Positions 30,807 to 40,400 of a stretch of 64,000 nt of DNA are shown piece after piece. The stretch is from Gracilaria domingensis (lineage: Eukaryota; Rhodophyta; Florideophyceae; Gracilariales; Gracilariaceae): assembly GCA_022539475.1 (NCBI GenBank), contig VCMS01000189.1, positions 62,001 through 126,000 of the forward strand, in the 5' to 3' direction. Each line of letters starts with the position of its first letter. Positions within the stretch are counted from its first letter, which is position 1. Below the pieces are notes generated by a model. That model was not told the DNA's origin. It made no database searches and saw nothing but the letters and a program-made list of their open reading frames with translations. A program made the translations under genes and the position numbers.

Positions 30807-33176
30807 ATGGTGCGCTTCGCGTGCTTTGGCGCGTCCGCGTCGCACGACGACATGGACAACCTCTCGCACCGCAGCGGCGAGTCCGCGCCGCCGCTGCGCG
30901 ACGGCCCCAAGGCGCTGCGCCGCGCGCACTCGCTCTTCTCGCACAAGCACCGCGTGCTCACGCGCGACGCCGCCAAGGCGCAGTTCAAGAAGCTCATGCA
31001 GAACATCAAGCGCGAGCACCCGGACAAGGAGCGCCACGTCAGCGACGACGAGTTCATCCTGCTGGGCAAGATCTACTCGGAGGACACCTCCGTCGACTTT
31101 TCGCTCATCTCGGCAAACTCCTCCACCCTGTCGCACCTGCTGCCCTTCATCCTCAACACGCTGCTGTACGGCTTCCACGAGCAGACCGCCGGCTCGGGCG
31201 TCGGCTCCAGCCGCTCCGCCAAGCGCAGCGCGCTGCTCAAGCTGGCGCGCGAGCCCAAGGAAATCTCGCTCGACGCCACGGCGCACCTGGTCAAGGCGCA
31301 GTGCGAGCGCCAGCTCGAGGCCTTTCTGTACCAGCACGCCATGAACTCCGTCTCCTTCGCCCTCGAGTGCATGTGGTACATCACCGGCTCGCTGCACCTC
31401 GGCCCCAAGGACGCCTACCACCGCACCATGACGCTGCTGCTGGGGCTCGAGTCCGTCGTCACCAACTCCACCCCGCCGGGCGACCTCTTCAAGAAGGCCG
31501 AGGTCACCGAGACGCACCACCACCCCACGCCGCATGCGCGCGCGCAGCAGCCGCGCGCGCGCGCCGACGACGACGAGGAGAAGGTCACCCCGCCCTTTCG
31601 CCGCCACTCCGCCACGCGCGCCGTCGACCTCGACATTTCGGGCTCGGGCGAGAATGACCACCGAATGCACTTCAACGCGCTGCAGCTGGCGGACGAGGTC
31701 AAGCTCAAGCAGTGGCTGGAAGCGCGCCACGAGCGCGCCAACCTCTTTCACGCCGAGCTCGACTTTGTCAAGTGCCTCACCCACATCTCCAACGGGCTCT
31801 TCGACGTGGAGAGGGAGCTGCGCAGAGACGTGCTGCGCCGGGAGCTGGAAAAGCTCAACGACTTTATCCCCAACAACGTGTTCATACCCACCGAGCGCCG
31901 ACCGCACCGCGTCCTGCGCATCGTGCCGGAGGAGGCGCACGTGTTCAACACAAAGGAGCGCGTCCCGTACCTCCTCGTCGTCGAGGTGGAGGACCTCAGC
32001 GTCCACGCGCCTGAGAAGGAGCACCCGTCCGATGACCATCGCGGCAGTAGCCCGTTGCGGAGGATTGGCTCGCTTTCATCGCCACCGGGTAGGCAGCATG
32101 CGCACCAACCGCCGCCGGAATCGCACGAGCCGGAAATCACCGTGCAGAATCAACCGGCGGACAAGTTCGAGTTCTCCCCCGACGTGACTGCCGATGTGAG
32201 ACAGGCAGACGCAGATTTTGACAAGCGTGAGAGCTCGTTCAGAGTGGATACCAAGTTTGACGACGACAAGAGGCCCCCCGACGAAGAACTGCTCAAGGCG
32301 CTGGGCGAGCGGTGGGCCGTCAAATCAGAGCGCTTGCGAAAGTCGAGCTCCTTTGGCTCGAATCCCAACTGGCGACTGGTGTCGTGCATTGTGAAGGCAC
32401 GAGACCAGCTTCGACAGGAAATGTTCGCGCAACGGCTTATCCAGGAGTTTTCGCGTATCTTTGAGAAGGCCAACATTCCGTGCTGGCTTCGTCCGTACGA
32501 GATCATTTCAACCAGTGGCGATTCTGGGCTCATAGAGACTGTGACTGATGCCAAGTCTATCGATTCCATCAAGAAGCACTCTCCCAATGTAACAACTCTA
32601 AAGGACTACTTTGTCGGTGTGTTCGGTGGGCGTGGTTCTCATGGTCACAAGCGCGCCGTTCGCAATTTTGTCCACAGTATGGCGGGGTACTCAATAATTC
32701 AATACTTGATGAACATCAAGGACAGACACAATGGCAATCTCATGATTGATGCCGAAGGGCACATCATTCACATCGACTTTGGCTTTTTGCTCTCCAACTC
32801 CCCTGGAGGTAATATGGAATTCGAAAAGGCACCGTTTAAGCTAACAGAAGAGATGGTACAGGTGATGGGTGGAACTAACTCTGGGGCTTTCAAGCTGTAT
32901 AGGAAGCTCTGCGTGCAAGGATACTTGGAAGCTTGTCGATACGCTAACAAAATATTGCTCATGGTTGACACCATGTACCCTGGCAATGAGACCATGCCCT
33001 GCTTCTTGCAAGGGAGGGATTACGTCCTCACAAACCTTCGGGACAGGCTTGGTTTTGAACTTTCGAAGAAGGACAAGATTCAGCGAATGTCTAAATTGGT
33101 GGACTACGCTCGAGGAAATTGGACAACGAGAGCATACGATCATTTTCAAAAGGTGTCGATGGGAATCTCTAAATGA
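30807..33176 (+). CDS. PI4KB: Phosphatidylinositol 4-kinase, type III beta (PI4KB/Pik1)
   Basis: The enzyme makes PI4P, chiefly at the Golgi/TGN. The start is ATG 30807 (MVRFACFGAS), giving 789 residues. An N-terminal helical (LHR/PIK-like) region covers about 130-450, with linkers rich in His, Pro and Asp. The catalytic domain (about 510-789) begins WRLVSCIVKARDQLRQEMFAQ (ATP-site lysine), then IPCWLRPYEII, SGLIETVTDAKSID, the catalytic loop DRHNGN and activation loop HIDFGFLLSNSPGG, and ends in the usual C-terminal helices. The order and spacing match PI4K-beta, not alpha. No intron is needed. GC falls from about 75 percent near the start (30841-30900) to about 52 percent near the end (32881-32940). 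It is divergent from CDKC. Confidence 0.95.
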   Translation: MVRFACFGASASHDDMDNLSHRSGESAPPLRDGPKALRRAHSLFSHKHRVLTRDAAKAQFKKLMQNIKREHPDKERHVSDDEFILLGKIYSEDTSVDFSLISANSSTLSHLLPFILNTLLYGFHEQTAGSGVGSSRSAKRSALLKLAREPKEISLDATAHLVKAQCERQLEAFLYQHAMNSVSFALECMWYITGSLHLGPKDAYHRTMTLLLGLESVVTNSTPPGDLFKKAEVTETHHHPTPHARAQQPRARADDDEEKVTPPFRRHSATRAVDLDISGSGENDHRMHFNALQLADEVKLKQWLEARHERANLFHAELDFVKCLTHISNGLFDVERELRRDVLRRELEKLNDFIPNNVFIPTERRPHRVLRIVPEEAHVFNTKERVPYLLVVEVEDLSVHAPEKEHPSDDHRGSSPLRRIGSLSSPPGRQHAHQPPPESHEPEITVQNQPADKFEFSPDVTADVRQADADFDKRESSFRVDTKFDDDKRPPDEELLKALGERWAVKSERLRKSSSFGSNPNWRLVSCIVKARDQLRQEMFAQRLIQEFSRIFEKANIPCWLRPYEIISTSGDSGLIETVTDAKSIDSIKKHSPNVTTLKDYFVGVFGGRGSHGHKRAVRNFVHSMAGYSIIQYLMNIKDRHNGNLMIDAEGHIIHIDFGFLLSNSPGGNMEFEKAPFKLTEEMVQVMGGTNSGAFKLYRKLCVQGYLEACRYANKILLMVDTMYPGNETMPCFLQGRDYVLTNLRDRLGFELSKKDKIQRMSKLVDYARGNWTTRAYDHFQKVSMGISK

Positions 33177-34649
33177 CTGTGTTCTTTGTGTCAAAAGGAA
33201 GGGTTGATTCAGACGAAAGAGTTGCATGTAGATTACAAACTCAAAACAGAGTAGTAAGTGAGACCGTAGCAAGTCACGTCGTCAAGATGCAAGCCCCTGT
33301 ATAGATCTGTGACTAAAACGATTACAGCTCGATGTACAACTGTACGGTTAAGGTGCATCGCCACTTCACTGTATATGCTATATTATATTATAGATCGAAG
33401 AAAGAGGATGACGAAAACCATTTTTGTTTCCATGGGGCTCGAGAATCAGTTAGTATTTGCATTCTGGGAACAGGTCGTACAAGAATCTTGTGCTATGAAA
33501 CGGGCCGTTGCAGTCTGTCTCTATCGTTGGTACGTGGTTGGACTGCTGGAATGTTGTGCGAATCTCCACTGGCCTCGCCTTTGTACCAGGCAGTCTTTTC
33601 TCGATTCTTTTGCATAAAAACCGAGTGCAATGCCTCCAGTGGCGGAGTGGTTGAACATCCCAATTAGTTGAACAGTCTAAAAAGAACGGATCGGACCGAA
33701 ACCAACGGATTGAAGAATTTGGGCAATCCTGTACACTTGCAGTTCGGGCCCGACAAGCTAAGCTGTTTTCTTTCTCTTCAGCGTAATACGTCCATCACTG
33801 GGTAACTAATAATTTGCTTCTTGTATGTGCCCCTCACATAATCAGCGCTTCCCTCAACAAGATAGCCGTTTAATCTAATGCATAGTATTGTAGCGCGACC
33901 GAACCTATTATCATGCTCAAAGAATACATCAGGCCTCTTTAAGATGTTTCATATCTGCCACACCTAGGGTGACTCAGCTTCCCATCCTCACCCCCCCCTT
34001 CATCCATCAGCTACTACTAGAGCCCACATGCATAATAACTGCGTACTATAAACGACAGTGATTGGAGTCGGTAGAAATGAATTTGTTGACGAATATAGTC
34101 CGAAATGCACCAATGGAACCCAGAGAAATGAAGTACAAGATTCCAAGGAGGCCTTCCCGTACGAGTGAGACGCCTGCACTGCGAAGCAATTATTATGTGC
34201 CTTCCGTGAGGAGTGTGAACGATGGATATCGACCGCATTCCGAACGGAGTAAAAGTCGCGTTGTCTCAAGTTTTTGTTGAACACCACATGTTCATCTCTG
34301 ATCGGGTGTCATCTACGTGCACTGACAAGAAGATTGGATTTTGACTGCCGTGAGATTGTAAGCACGGCGGTACACGTACTTCTCTCAGTGAGAAAGCCTT
34401 CTCTCAGCAAACACAATCTTGACATCTGGTTCAAAATAGGCGAGTGTGCTTACAAGAGAGAGGGAAGATATGAGAAAAAAACTCTCTCTCTCTTCTCTCT
34501 TTGAGGGTATTCTAGCATAATTCCGGCTAGTGTAGAGCGTTTCTCGTCAAAGAAACGTTCTCTTGCTAGGAAGGCCAGAATCTTGTTTTAACCAGGAACA
34601 CCTGAGAGATCTAATGCTTTCTTAGAATAACTAACAGCTACTCGACACG
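33177..34649. other. AT-rich intergenic region, no gene recognised
   Basis: About 1.5 kb with a C8 run at 33991-33998. A short D-arm-like phrase near 33640 (GGCGGAGTGGTTGA) has no matching T-arm. No coding gene is recognised. Confidence 0.4.
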
Positions 34650-34990
34650 TCATATGCGGCTACGTATCTGTAGCCGGTGGATATATTTTGACGAAAACCT
34701 TGCACGTTGTCGGGGGTTCTTAGCAAACCATACACGATACGAGAAATGAGGGTATAGTGTCTCACAATAAAGAAGAAGGGTCTCGCTCGCATTAAAGAAG
34801 AATCTTTTTCAAAAAGATACTGGCGTCCGTTGGAGACCCGAAGGTAGACCCGTTCTTCTTCTTTCTTCTTCTTTTTTATTATGAGCGTGATACGCTTATT
34901 GCTCGTATCACGTGGGGTTTTGCTAAGGACCCCCAGCACTTACAATGTTTTCCCTATCAACGTAGCTGCTGACTACAAATGTAATTTGTA
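34650..34990. repeat. Imperfect foldback (long inverted repeat), MITE-like
   Basis: The arm 34693-34778 pairs with 34866-34952 over about 86 bases at roughly 75-80 percent identity by eye. Shared stretches include GGGGGTTCTTAGCAAA against GGGGGTCCTTAGCAAA and CGATACGAGAAATGAG against TGATACGAGCAATAAG. Weaker pairing extends outward to about 34654 and 34985, and GGGTCTC/GAGACCC pairs inside the loop. No transposase ORF lies within, so it could be a miniature DNA transposon or the template of a hairpin RNA. Confidence 0.65.
34886..34912. repeat. Perfect local hairpin inside the foldback arm
   Basis: CGTGATACG and CGTATCACG form 9 bp arms around a 9-base loop. It lies within the right arm of the larger foldback. 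Confidence 0.8.
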
Positions 34991-36739
34991 CCGTGTTACG
35001 CTCACTGAGCTTTGTGTTAGCAAAAGCATTAACCTCTAAAGTGTTCTCTCGTCTGCGTGAGCATTTCGTCAGTTCTTCTTCTCGAAGAAAGAGAAAAACA
35101 TCACGTGGAGGCGAATCTCTTGTGTCCATAAATCAACTGAAAGCAAAAGAAGATGATGGGCGCCATTCCTTTAGTTTCGGAATAATACTCTATGGACCAC
35201 TGTCAAGAAGAAGAATAAGATAAGGAATAGATGCATAATTCATTATTACAATAATGAATAAATAATTATTGTAGCTCGCATTTGCAGAGAGAGAGAGGTA
35301 TTGGCGCACCGAAGCGGTCTCGCTAAATTTGAACTCTAGAAGGGATTTGTGTTCCGAAGACTTATTCAAAAGCTGTCTACCTTCCATGCAGTATAAAGCT
35401 ATGAGCGTTCCCAACGCTTTAAGTTCGCGTATTCGATCAGACTGTTACGGGGGCAAGACCAGTGGTTCTTTCATATCTCGGACACTAGATTCTTAATACT
35501 ACTAAGCAACAGAAAAGATTCAAATGAAACTTTCTCTGTTTCGAAAGGCCAAGATTCTCTGGGTGTCATACCTACCCCTGGGGTAGTCATGTGTTGCACA
35601 TTAACGTCTGTATCGCGTTGCTGACCGACGAGCTGTTGGTGCCTTGAAGTGATTGCCAAAAGGCCTCGTACGACGACGTGTCGGAATCTTTCTCTATGTT
35701 TGTTCCGCAGCTACACTGCATCATTTTCTTTTTCGAGGTGGGAGGCTACCAGGTGAGGCGACGGTATTGTAAGGAACCGCGCCAAAACCACTTCAGCCTT
35801 TTGGGCAACTCCTGTACTAAAACGAATTCAAGGCACTGCTGCAAAAGACCACTACACATAGTTGACGCATTTAATCTTAGGGAAACGTGGTGCATGCGAA
35901 GCGCCTCGTTATGTTACGCCCGTCTGCAGACAGCCATTTAATGGCTGTCTGCAGTGCATAGTTAAGGCAGTGCTGGGGCCAGCAGAGCGTCGAATTGAAG
36001 GGATCAATTCAAAGCGTCTTTGAGCTGCGGAGGTCAGAGCAGTCTCCGGCAGTATAAGTTCGGTGCGCTGCCAGGAGAACCACAGGCGGAGGAAATTGGG
36101 GAGCAGCAGATCAGTAAGTGACTGCCGGGAGGCACCCATACGCTGGTGGGAGCCTTTATCCCGTTTTCTCCGTGCCGGCGAGCGCGTTGCGGAGTTGTTT
36201 CTCAACAAATCGTGTCAGGAACCAAATCGTTTTGTCGATGGCACCCAACGCTTGTGTAGCGGCGCTTTTAACGTGTAGTCAGTGGTTGCAAGATGTAATT
36301 GTTGCTTGATGGGTCAACAGCTACCTTCGTACATCCTCGCGAGGAATTGGCATTCGTGTTTCACAAAACGAGAGATACTCTCTGGGGGAGGGGGCAGCGA
36401 ACAGACGAGATGCTGAATTGTAAACTACGTGAAAGCTTTCTCTGAAAGCGATTTTCGGAACATGCGATACGCCTTCTTCACGCGGTATCCTTACAATTGC
36501 AAAATGAGTCTCCGATTGACTACGCAAGAGAGAAGGAGAGCAGCAGATTGAACTGGTACCGTCGCAACTGCTAGTAGAGAAGTTGCCTTTCTTCAAAGAT
36601 TGGAGACAACTCGGTTTTGCTTGACGATTTCCGGCAGATGATTGATTATTCAAACATTTGAAGTACACTGTAACTTACTTCGTACAGTATCTTACCGGCG
36701 CTTTGCCGTTGATGTTCCGTGGTTGTTGTTGTCGCGGCA
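34991..36739. other. AT-rich intergenic region with small palindromes
   Basis: Holds a 20 bp inverted repeat (TTCATTATT, two bases, AATAATGAA) at 35239-35258, CTACCCC/GGGGTAG near 35573, the 31 bp hairpin at 35924-35954, and GAATTGA/TCAATTC near 35986-36004. No coding gene is recognised. The last few hundred bases probably promote the gene at 36740. Confidence 0.45.
35924..35954. repeat. 31 bp perfect inverted repeat
   Basis: Arms CTGCAGACAGCCATT and AATGGCTGTCTGCAG (15 bp each) surround one central T. No gene ends nearby, so a transcription terminator role is not supported. Confidence 0.9.
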
Positions 36740-38224
36740 ATGGCGGCCTTCGCGCTGAGCGCGGCGCCCGCGCGGCGGAGGCGGCGCACGCCATCATGCT
36801 GTGCGCGCCGTTCACCGCCGGCAGTTGCGGCGGCACGGGAGAGCACGTTGCACGAGGTGCGAGCATTCTTGTCGCAGCTGCGCCAGCACCACCAGCAGCT
36901 GGAAAGCACGAGGCAAGTGACGCCGCAGCTGCGCCAGTTCGTGCACGATTTCGGGGCGTTCCTCCGCCACCACGGGTCGGAGGCGCCGTCTCTGGAAGCG
37001 CCGTCTGTGGAGGCGCTGCGCGGCGCCGACGCGCTGCTGCAGCTGATGGAAGTGGACGGCGCGCTAGCCACAGGCGCGCTGGACGTGATCCGCGCGCGCG
37101 AGGCGGCGCCGGCGGCGGCGCCGGCCGCAGCGGCGCTCGACAGCGGCGCGGCGCAGGCGGCGGCGCGCGCGCTGCTGCGCGAGCAGCAGGCGCACGAGTC
37201 GCGGCGCGGGCCGCTGTCGCGGCGCAACGCGTACTGGCTGGCCATCCCCATGCGCTACGCGCGCGCGCACGAGCTGGTGGCGGCGCTGCCGGCGGTGGCG
37301 GCGCAGCGCTTCGACGACGCCGCCGCGCTGCGGCGGCTGCGCCACGACAGCGACGCGTTCCACGCCGCGCGCGCCGCCAGCTACCTGCGCGCCGACGACG
37401 CGTGGGCGTACCTCGGGCTGGCCGAGCGCCAGGGCGCGCACCGCCTCTCGCTCGCCGCGTGGAAGCGCGCCGTGCGCGCCGACGTGCGCGCGCGCACGTT
37501 TGCGCAGCGCTTCCAGACGGCGCGCCGCGCCAACGCGCTGCTGCTGTACGCCGAGATGCGCCGCGCCGCGTGGGCGGCCGCGCGCGGCGGCGGCGGCGGC
37601 GGCGGCGCGCTGTGCGGCGCGCACGCGGTGCGGCTGTTCGAGGAGGGGCTGGCGCTGGGCGACGGCGCGCTGCGCGGCTTCGCGGCGGCGCCCACCGCGT
37701 CGGTGCTGCAGCGCGACGCGCGCGACTTTTGGATGTGGGAGGCGCGCGCGCGCACGCTGCTGCTGACGCACGCGCTGCCGGCGTTCCGCGCGGCGCCGGC
37801 GGCGGCGCGCTGCCGCGCGGCGCCGGCGCGCGCGCCGGCGCGGCTGCCGGCGCGCGCGTTCGTGGAGGCGCAGCTGGCGGCGGCGGTGGCGCGCGCGGAC
37901 GGCGGCGCGCACGTGCTGCTGTACGGCGCGCTGCGGCGCTCGCGCGCGTGGGCGGTGGCGCGCGACGACCGCTTCGTGCGCGAGGCGCTGGCCATGTGCC
38001 GCTGGTTCGAGCGCGAGTTTGTGCGCGCCGCCACGCCGCCGCCGCGCGGCTTCCACCGCCGCTACGCGCGCTGCGCCGCCGTGTGGCGCCTGGCCGACCG
38101 GGGCGCCGCCGCCGCGCCGCTCGCGTGGCACGCCGACGCGCTCGCGGCCGAGGCGTGGCTGGCGCCGTCGCGCGCGCGCCTCAACGCGTGGGAGGCCGAG
38201 CACAGCGCGCAGCCGTTCGGCTGA
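36740..38224 (+). CDS. Unrecognised GC-rich protein with possible organelle-targeting leader
   Basis: The start is ATG 36740 (MAAFALSAAPARRRRRT), giving 494 residues. The first about 45 residues are Ala/Arg/Ser-rich without acidic residues, as in plastid or mitochondrial leaders. The rest is mostly alpha-helical by composition (Ala, Arg, Leu), with regular aromatic positions such as RRNAYWLAIPMRYARAHELV, DFWMWEARARTLLL and AMCRWFEREFV, and one Gly7 run from a GGC repeat. I see no catalytic motif, zinc pattern or TM segment, and do not recognise the family. Coding is supported by a 494-codon open frame, the aromatic and charged patterning and the leader; strong GC bias creates long shadow frames on the other strand. 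Phosphomannose isomerase starts about 220 bp downstream on the same strand. Confidence 0.6.
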   Translation: MAAFALSAAPARRRRRTPSCCARRSPPAVAAARESTLHEVRAFLSQLRQHHQQLESTRQVTPQLRQFVHDFGAFLRHHGSEAPSLEAPSVEALRGADALLQLMEVDGALATGALDVIRAREAAPAAAPAAAALDSGAAQAAARALLREQQAHESRRGPLSRRNAYWLAIPMRYARAHELVAALPAVAAQRFDDAAALRRLRHDSDAFHAARAASYLRADDAWAYLGLAERQGAHRLSLAAWKRAVRADVRARTFAQRFQTARRANALLLYAEMRRAAWAAARGGGGGGGALCGAHAVRLFEEGLALGDGALRGFAAAPTASVLQRDARDFWMWEARARTLLLTHALPAFRAAPAAARCRAAPARAPARLPARAFVEAQLAAAVARADGGAHVLLYGALRRSRAWAVARDDRFVREALAMCRWFEREFVRAATPPPRGFHRRYARCAAVWRLADRGAAAAPLAWHADALAAEAWLAPSRARLNAWEAEHSAQPFG

Positions 38225-38445
38225 GCTCCGCCGCGGCCCAACTTGCTACAAACGCGCGCGAGACGCTGACAGTCGGCGCCGCCGGCAGCAATGGCATTAA
38301 ACTGGCGGTACAATCTCGTAGAAACGCGCCCGTCAACGATTTCGGCGCAGTCGACCGGCGTGCCTTTGTCGAATCTTCGACGCAACCTTCGACCATACCT
38401 CCTCATCCCAGCCAGCGTCCGCGCGTCCGAGCGAGCGTCCGAGCC

Positions 38446-39894
38446 ATGTCCGCCCCCGCCGCCCCCGCCCCCGCCGCCCCCGCCCCCGCCGCCCCCCCGC
38501 TGCGCTCGTGCCGCTGCGCGCCGCCGTGCAGAGCTACGCGTGGGGGCTGCCCGCGCAGCGCGGCAGTCTGGTGGCGCGCCTGCACGCGCTCAACGCGGGC
38601 GCCGCCGTCGCGCCCGCCGCGCCGTACGCCGAGCTGTGGATCGGCACGCACGCGTCCGGCCCCGCGCACGTCGTCTCCGCCGAGTCGCCCACGCTCGCCC
38701 GCTTCCTCGCGCGCCACCGGCACGCCGCCATTCCGTACCTGCTCAAGGTGCTCAGCGTCGCCAAGCCGCTCAGCATTCAGGCGCACCCGGACAAGCTGCT
38801 GGCGCGCGAGCTGCACGCGTCCAATCCCGCCGCGTACAAGGATGACAACCACAAGCCGGAAATGTGCGTCGCGCTCACTGGTACGTCCCAAGCCGTGGCC
38901 CCCGTTTTTTTTTCTTGCGCTCTCCGAAACCGATCGGCCTGCCGCAGTCGCTCTGACTTTTGAGTTCGCTTTGCTTTCCAATCCTGCTTCATGCGCGCCA
39001 CCAGACTTTGAGGGAATGTGCAACTTCCGGCCGGTCGAGGAGATCCTCGCTCACCTCGACGCTCACTCCGATCTCTCGGACCTGTGCGACGGTCAGTCCT
39101 TCAAGGCCACCGTATCCGGAACGTCCAACCCAGCAGAAAAGAAAGCAGCGCTCCGTCACCTCTTCTCCACGCTCATGAATGCCTCCGACGACGCCGTCAG
39201 CACCGCGCTTGACGCAGTTGTTGAAAAGCTCAAGATGCACGCCAGCGGCACAAACGCAAGCCGCACCGACGCAGACAAACTCTTTCTGCAGCTCGTGTCT
39301 TATTACCCTGGTGACGTCGGTTGCTTTGCGGCATACCTGCTCAACTACGTGCAAATCGAACCGGGACAGGCCTTCTTCATGGCCGCCAACGAGCCGCATG
39401 CATACTTGCTGGGTCAGTGTGTGGAAATCATGGCCTGCAGTGACAATGTCGTACGCGCCGGGCTCACCCCCAAGTTCAAGGACGTGTCCACTCTCATCGA
39501 CATGCTCACATATCAAGACGCATACCCAGAAATCATGAACGGCACTCCCCTCGACGAGTACTCAAAGCTTTACCAGCCGCCTGTGGAAGAGTTCCAGCTC
39601 ATCAAGTGTGCGCTGCCGTCCGGCACCAAATACAAGCTTCCTCCGCTGCGCGGCCCGAGCATCATCATGTGTCTGGACGGTAGCGGATGGATCTGCCTCT
39701 CGAGCACTGTTTCAGAAGCTCGACACGAACTGCATCCGCTTGGACCCGGGCGCATTTATTACGTGGAGGACTCTGCTTCCCTCGTGGTGGAGGCAAAGGG
39801 ATCCGCTGTAGCGGGCGCTCCCTCGCCGGATCTGGTCTTCTTCCGGGCCAGTGCCAACCAAAGCAAACTGGTACTGGCGAGCGCGGACAATTGA
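38446..39894 (+). CDS. MPI: Phosphomannose isomerase (mannose-6-phosphate isomerase, type I), two exons
   Basis: The zinc enzyme interconverts fructose-6-P and mannose-6-P, feeding GDP-mannose for glycans and cell-wall polysaccharides. Motifs: QSYAWG, ELWIGTH, KPLSIQAHPDK (zinc Gln and His), DDNHKPEM (zinc Glu), FEGMCNFRPVEEI, FMAANEPHAYL (zinc His) and NVVRAGLTPKFKDV. A 124 bp intron (38881-39004, GTACGT donor, CCAG acceptor) in phase 1 joins ALT to DFEGMC. ATG 38446 (MSAPAAPAP) is in a different frame from exon 1; the change falls at the C7 run 38492-38498, where one more C would give a continuous N-terminus. Otherwise the only in-frame start near the motif is GTG 38508. Exon 2 is less GC-rich than exon 1. 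The stop lies 29 bp from the end of the convergent hypothetical gene. Confidence 0.9.
   Translation: MSAPAAPAPAAPAPAAPPLRSCRCAPPCRATRGGCPRSAAVWWRACTRSTRAPPSRPPRRTPSCGSARTRPAPRTSSPPSRPRSPASSRATGTPPFRTCSRCSASPSRSAFRRTRTSCWRASCTRPIPPRTRMTTTSRKCASRSLVRPKPWPPFFFLALSETDRPAAVALTFEFALLSNPASCAPPDFEGMCNFRPVEEILAHLDAHSDLSDLCDGQSFKATVSGTSNPAEKKAALRHLFSTLMNASDDAVSTALDAVVEKLKMHASGTNASRTDADKLFLQLVSYYPGDVGCFAAYLLNYVQIEPGQAFFMAANEPHAYLLGQCVEIMACSDNVVRAGLTPKFKDVSTLIDMLTYQDAYPEIMNGTPLDEYSKLYQPPVEEFQLIKCALPSGTKYKLPPLRGPSIIMCLDGSGWICLSSTVSEARHELHPLGPGRIYYVEDSASLVVEAKGSAVAGAPSPDLVFFRASANQSKLVLASADN
38881..39004 (+). other. Intron of the phosphomannose isomerase gene
   Basis: GTACGT donor and CCAG acceptor, 124 bp, phase 1; splicing rejoins the conserved ALT(x)FEGMC block. 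It contains a T9-class homopolymer near 38905. Confidence 0.88.
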
Positions 39895-39923
39895 CCTTTT
39901 TCATCACACACACACACGCGCAT

Positions 39924-40400
39924 TTATTCATTGAATTCGGCAATCACGTGCAGCGATTGTGGTGTCGATGAAAAGCTTTCAAAGTCGCCTTTCGATCCCT
40001 TGTCCTCCTCGATCGCAGGCGCTGTTTTGGAATCGACGCCGTCCAGAAATTGCTGCGTCGGGAGGAGCAGCGCAAAGTTGGCGGCCGTGGGTTCGAGCCA
40101 GATGGTGAACTTTTGGTTCTCGCTTCGGAGCACTTGGGGGGCCTCGAGTGCGCCCGGTTTGGCATTCATTGCGCCTATGCGATAGACTCTTTCGATGTGC
40201 TCGAATAGCCAGTCCCTTATTAACTCCAGAGCGTCGGACAGTTCAAACTCGGTTTCCGGATGTGCGGGCGGCACCTTGTCGGAGTGCGGTTCGGAAACAG
40301 CGGTTGTGGCAGCCCTTTTCGAACGGAAGATGACGGGCAGCACCTCTGTCTTGCTCACCTGGAGATGTGATCGTTTCGTGACCCACGTAGACGTACTCAT
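39924..40400 (-). CDS. Hypothetical protein, possibly with an upstream exon
   Basis: An ATG at 40400 opens 158 residues with no recognised domain; LIRDWLFEHIERVYRIGAMNA looks like an amphipathic helix. Another frame (up to 40500) reads protein-like sequence, LTLFTVYLSKLTGHHMLSA then HEYVYVGHETITSPG, ending exactly at a good donor (CCAG|GTGAGC). So the true gene may be spliced: that exon joined across an intron of about 85 bases to the VPPAHPETEFELSDALEL part of the 158-residue frame. I cannot decide between the two models. It converges on phosphomannose isomerase with 29 bp between stops, containing a short CA repeat. Confidence 0.4.
   Translation of the reverse strand: MSTSTWVTKRSHLQVSKTEVLPVIFRSKRAATTAVSEPHSDKVPPAHPETEFELSDALELIRDWLFEHIERVYRIGAMNAKPGALEAPQVLRSENQKFTIWLEPTAANFALLLPTQQFLDGVDSKTAPAIEEDKGSKGDFESFSSTPQSLHVIAEFNE

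Noticed and set aside
33631-33720. tRNA-like phrase GGCGGAGTGGTTGA
   Set aside because: No anticodon stem, T-arm or acceptor stem could be paired with it.
654-40400. A mannose/dolichol gene cluster (MPDU1-like, polyprenol kinase, phosphomannose isomerase)
   Set aside because: The genes are far apart and separated by unrelated genes; their presence in one window is probably coincidence.
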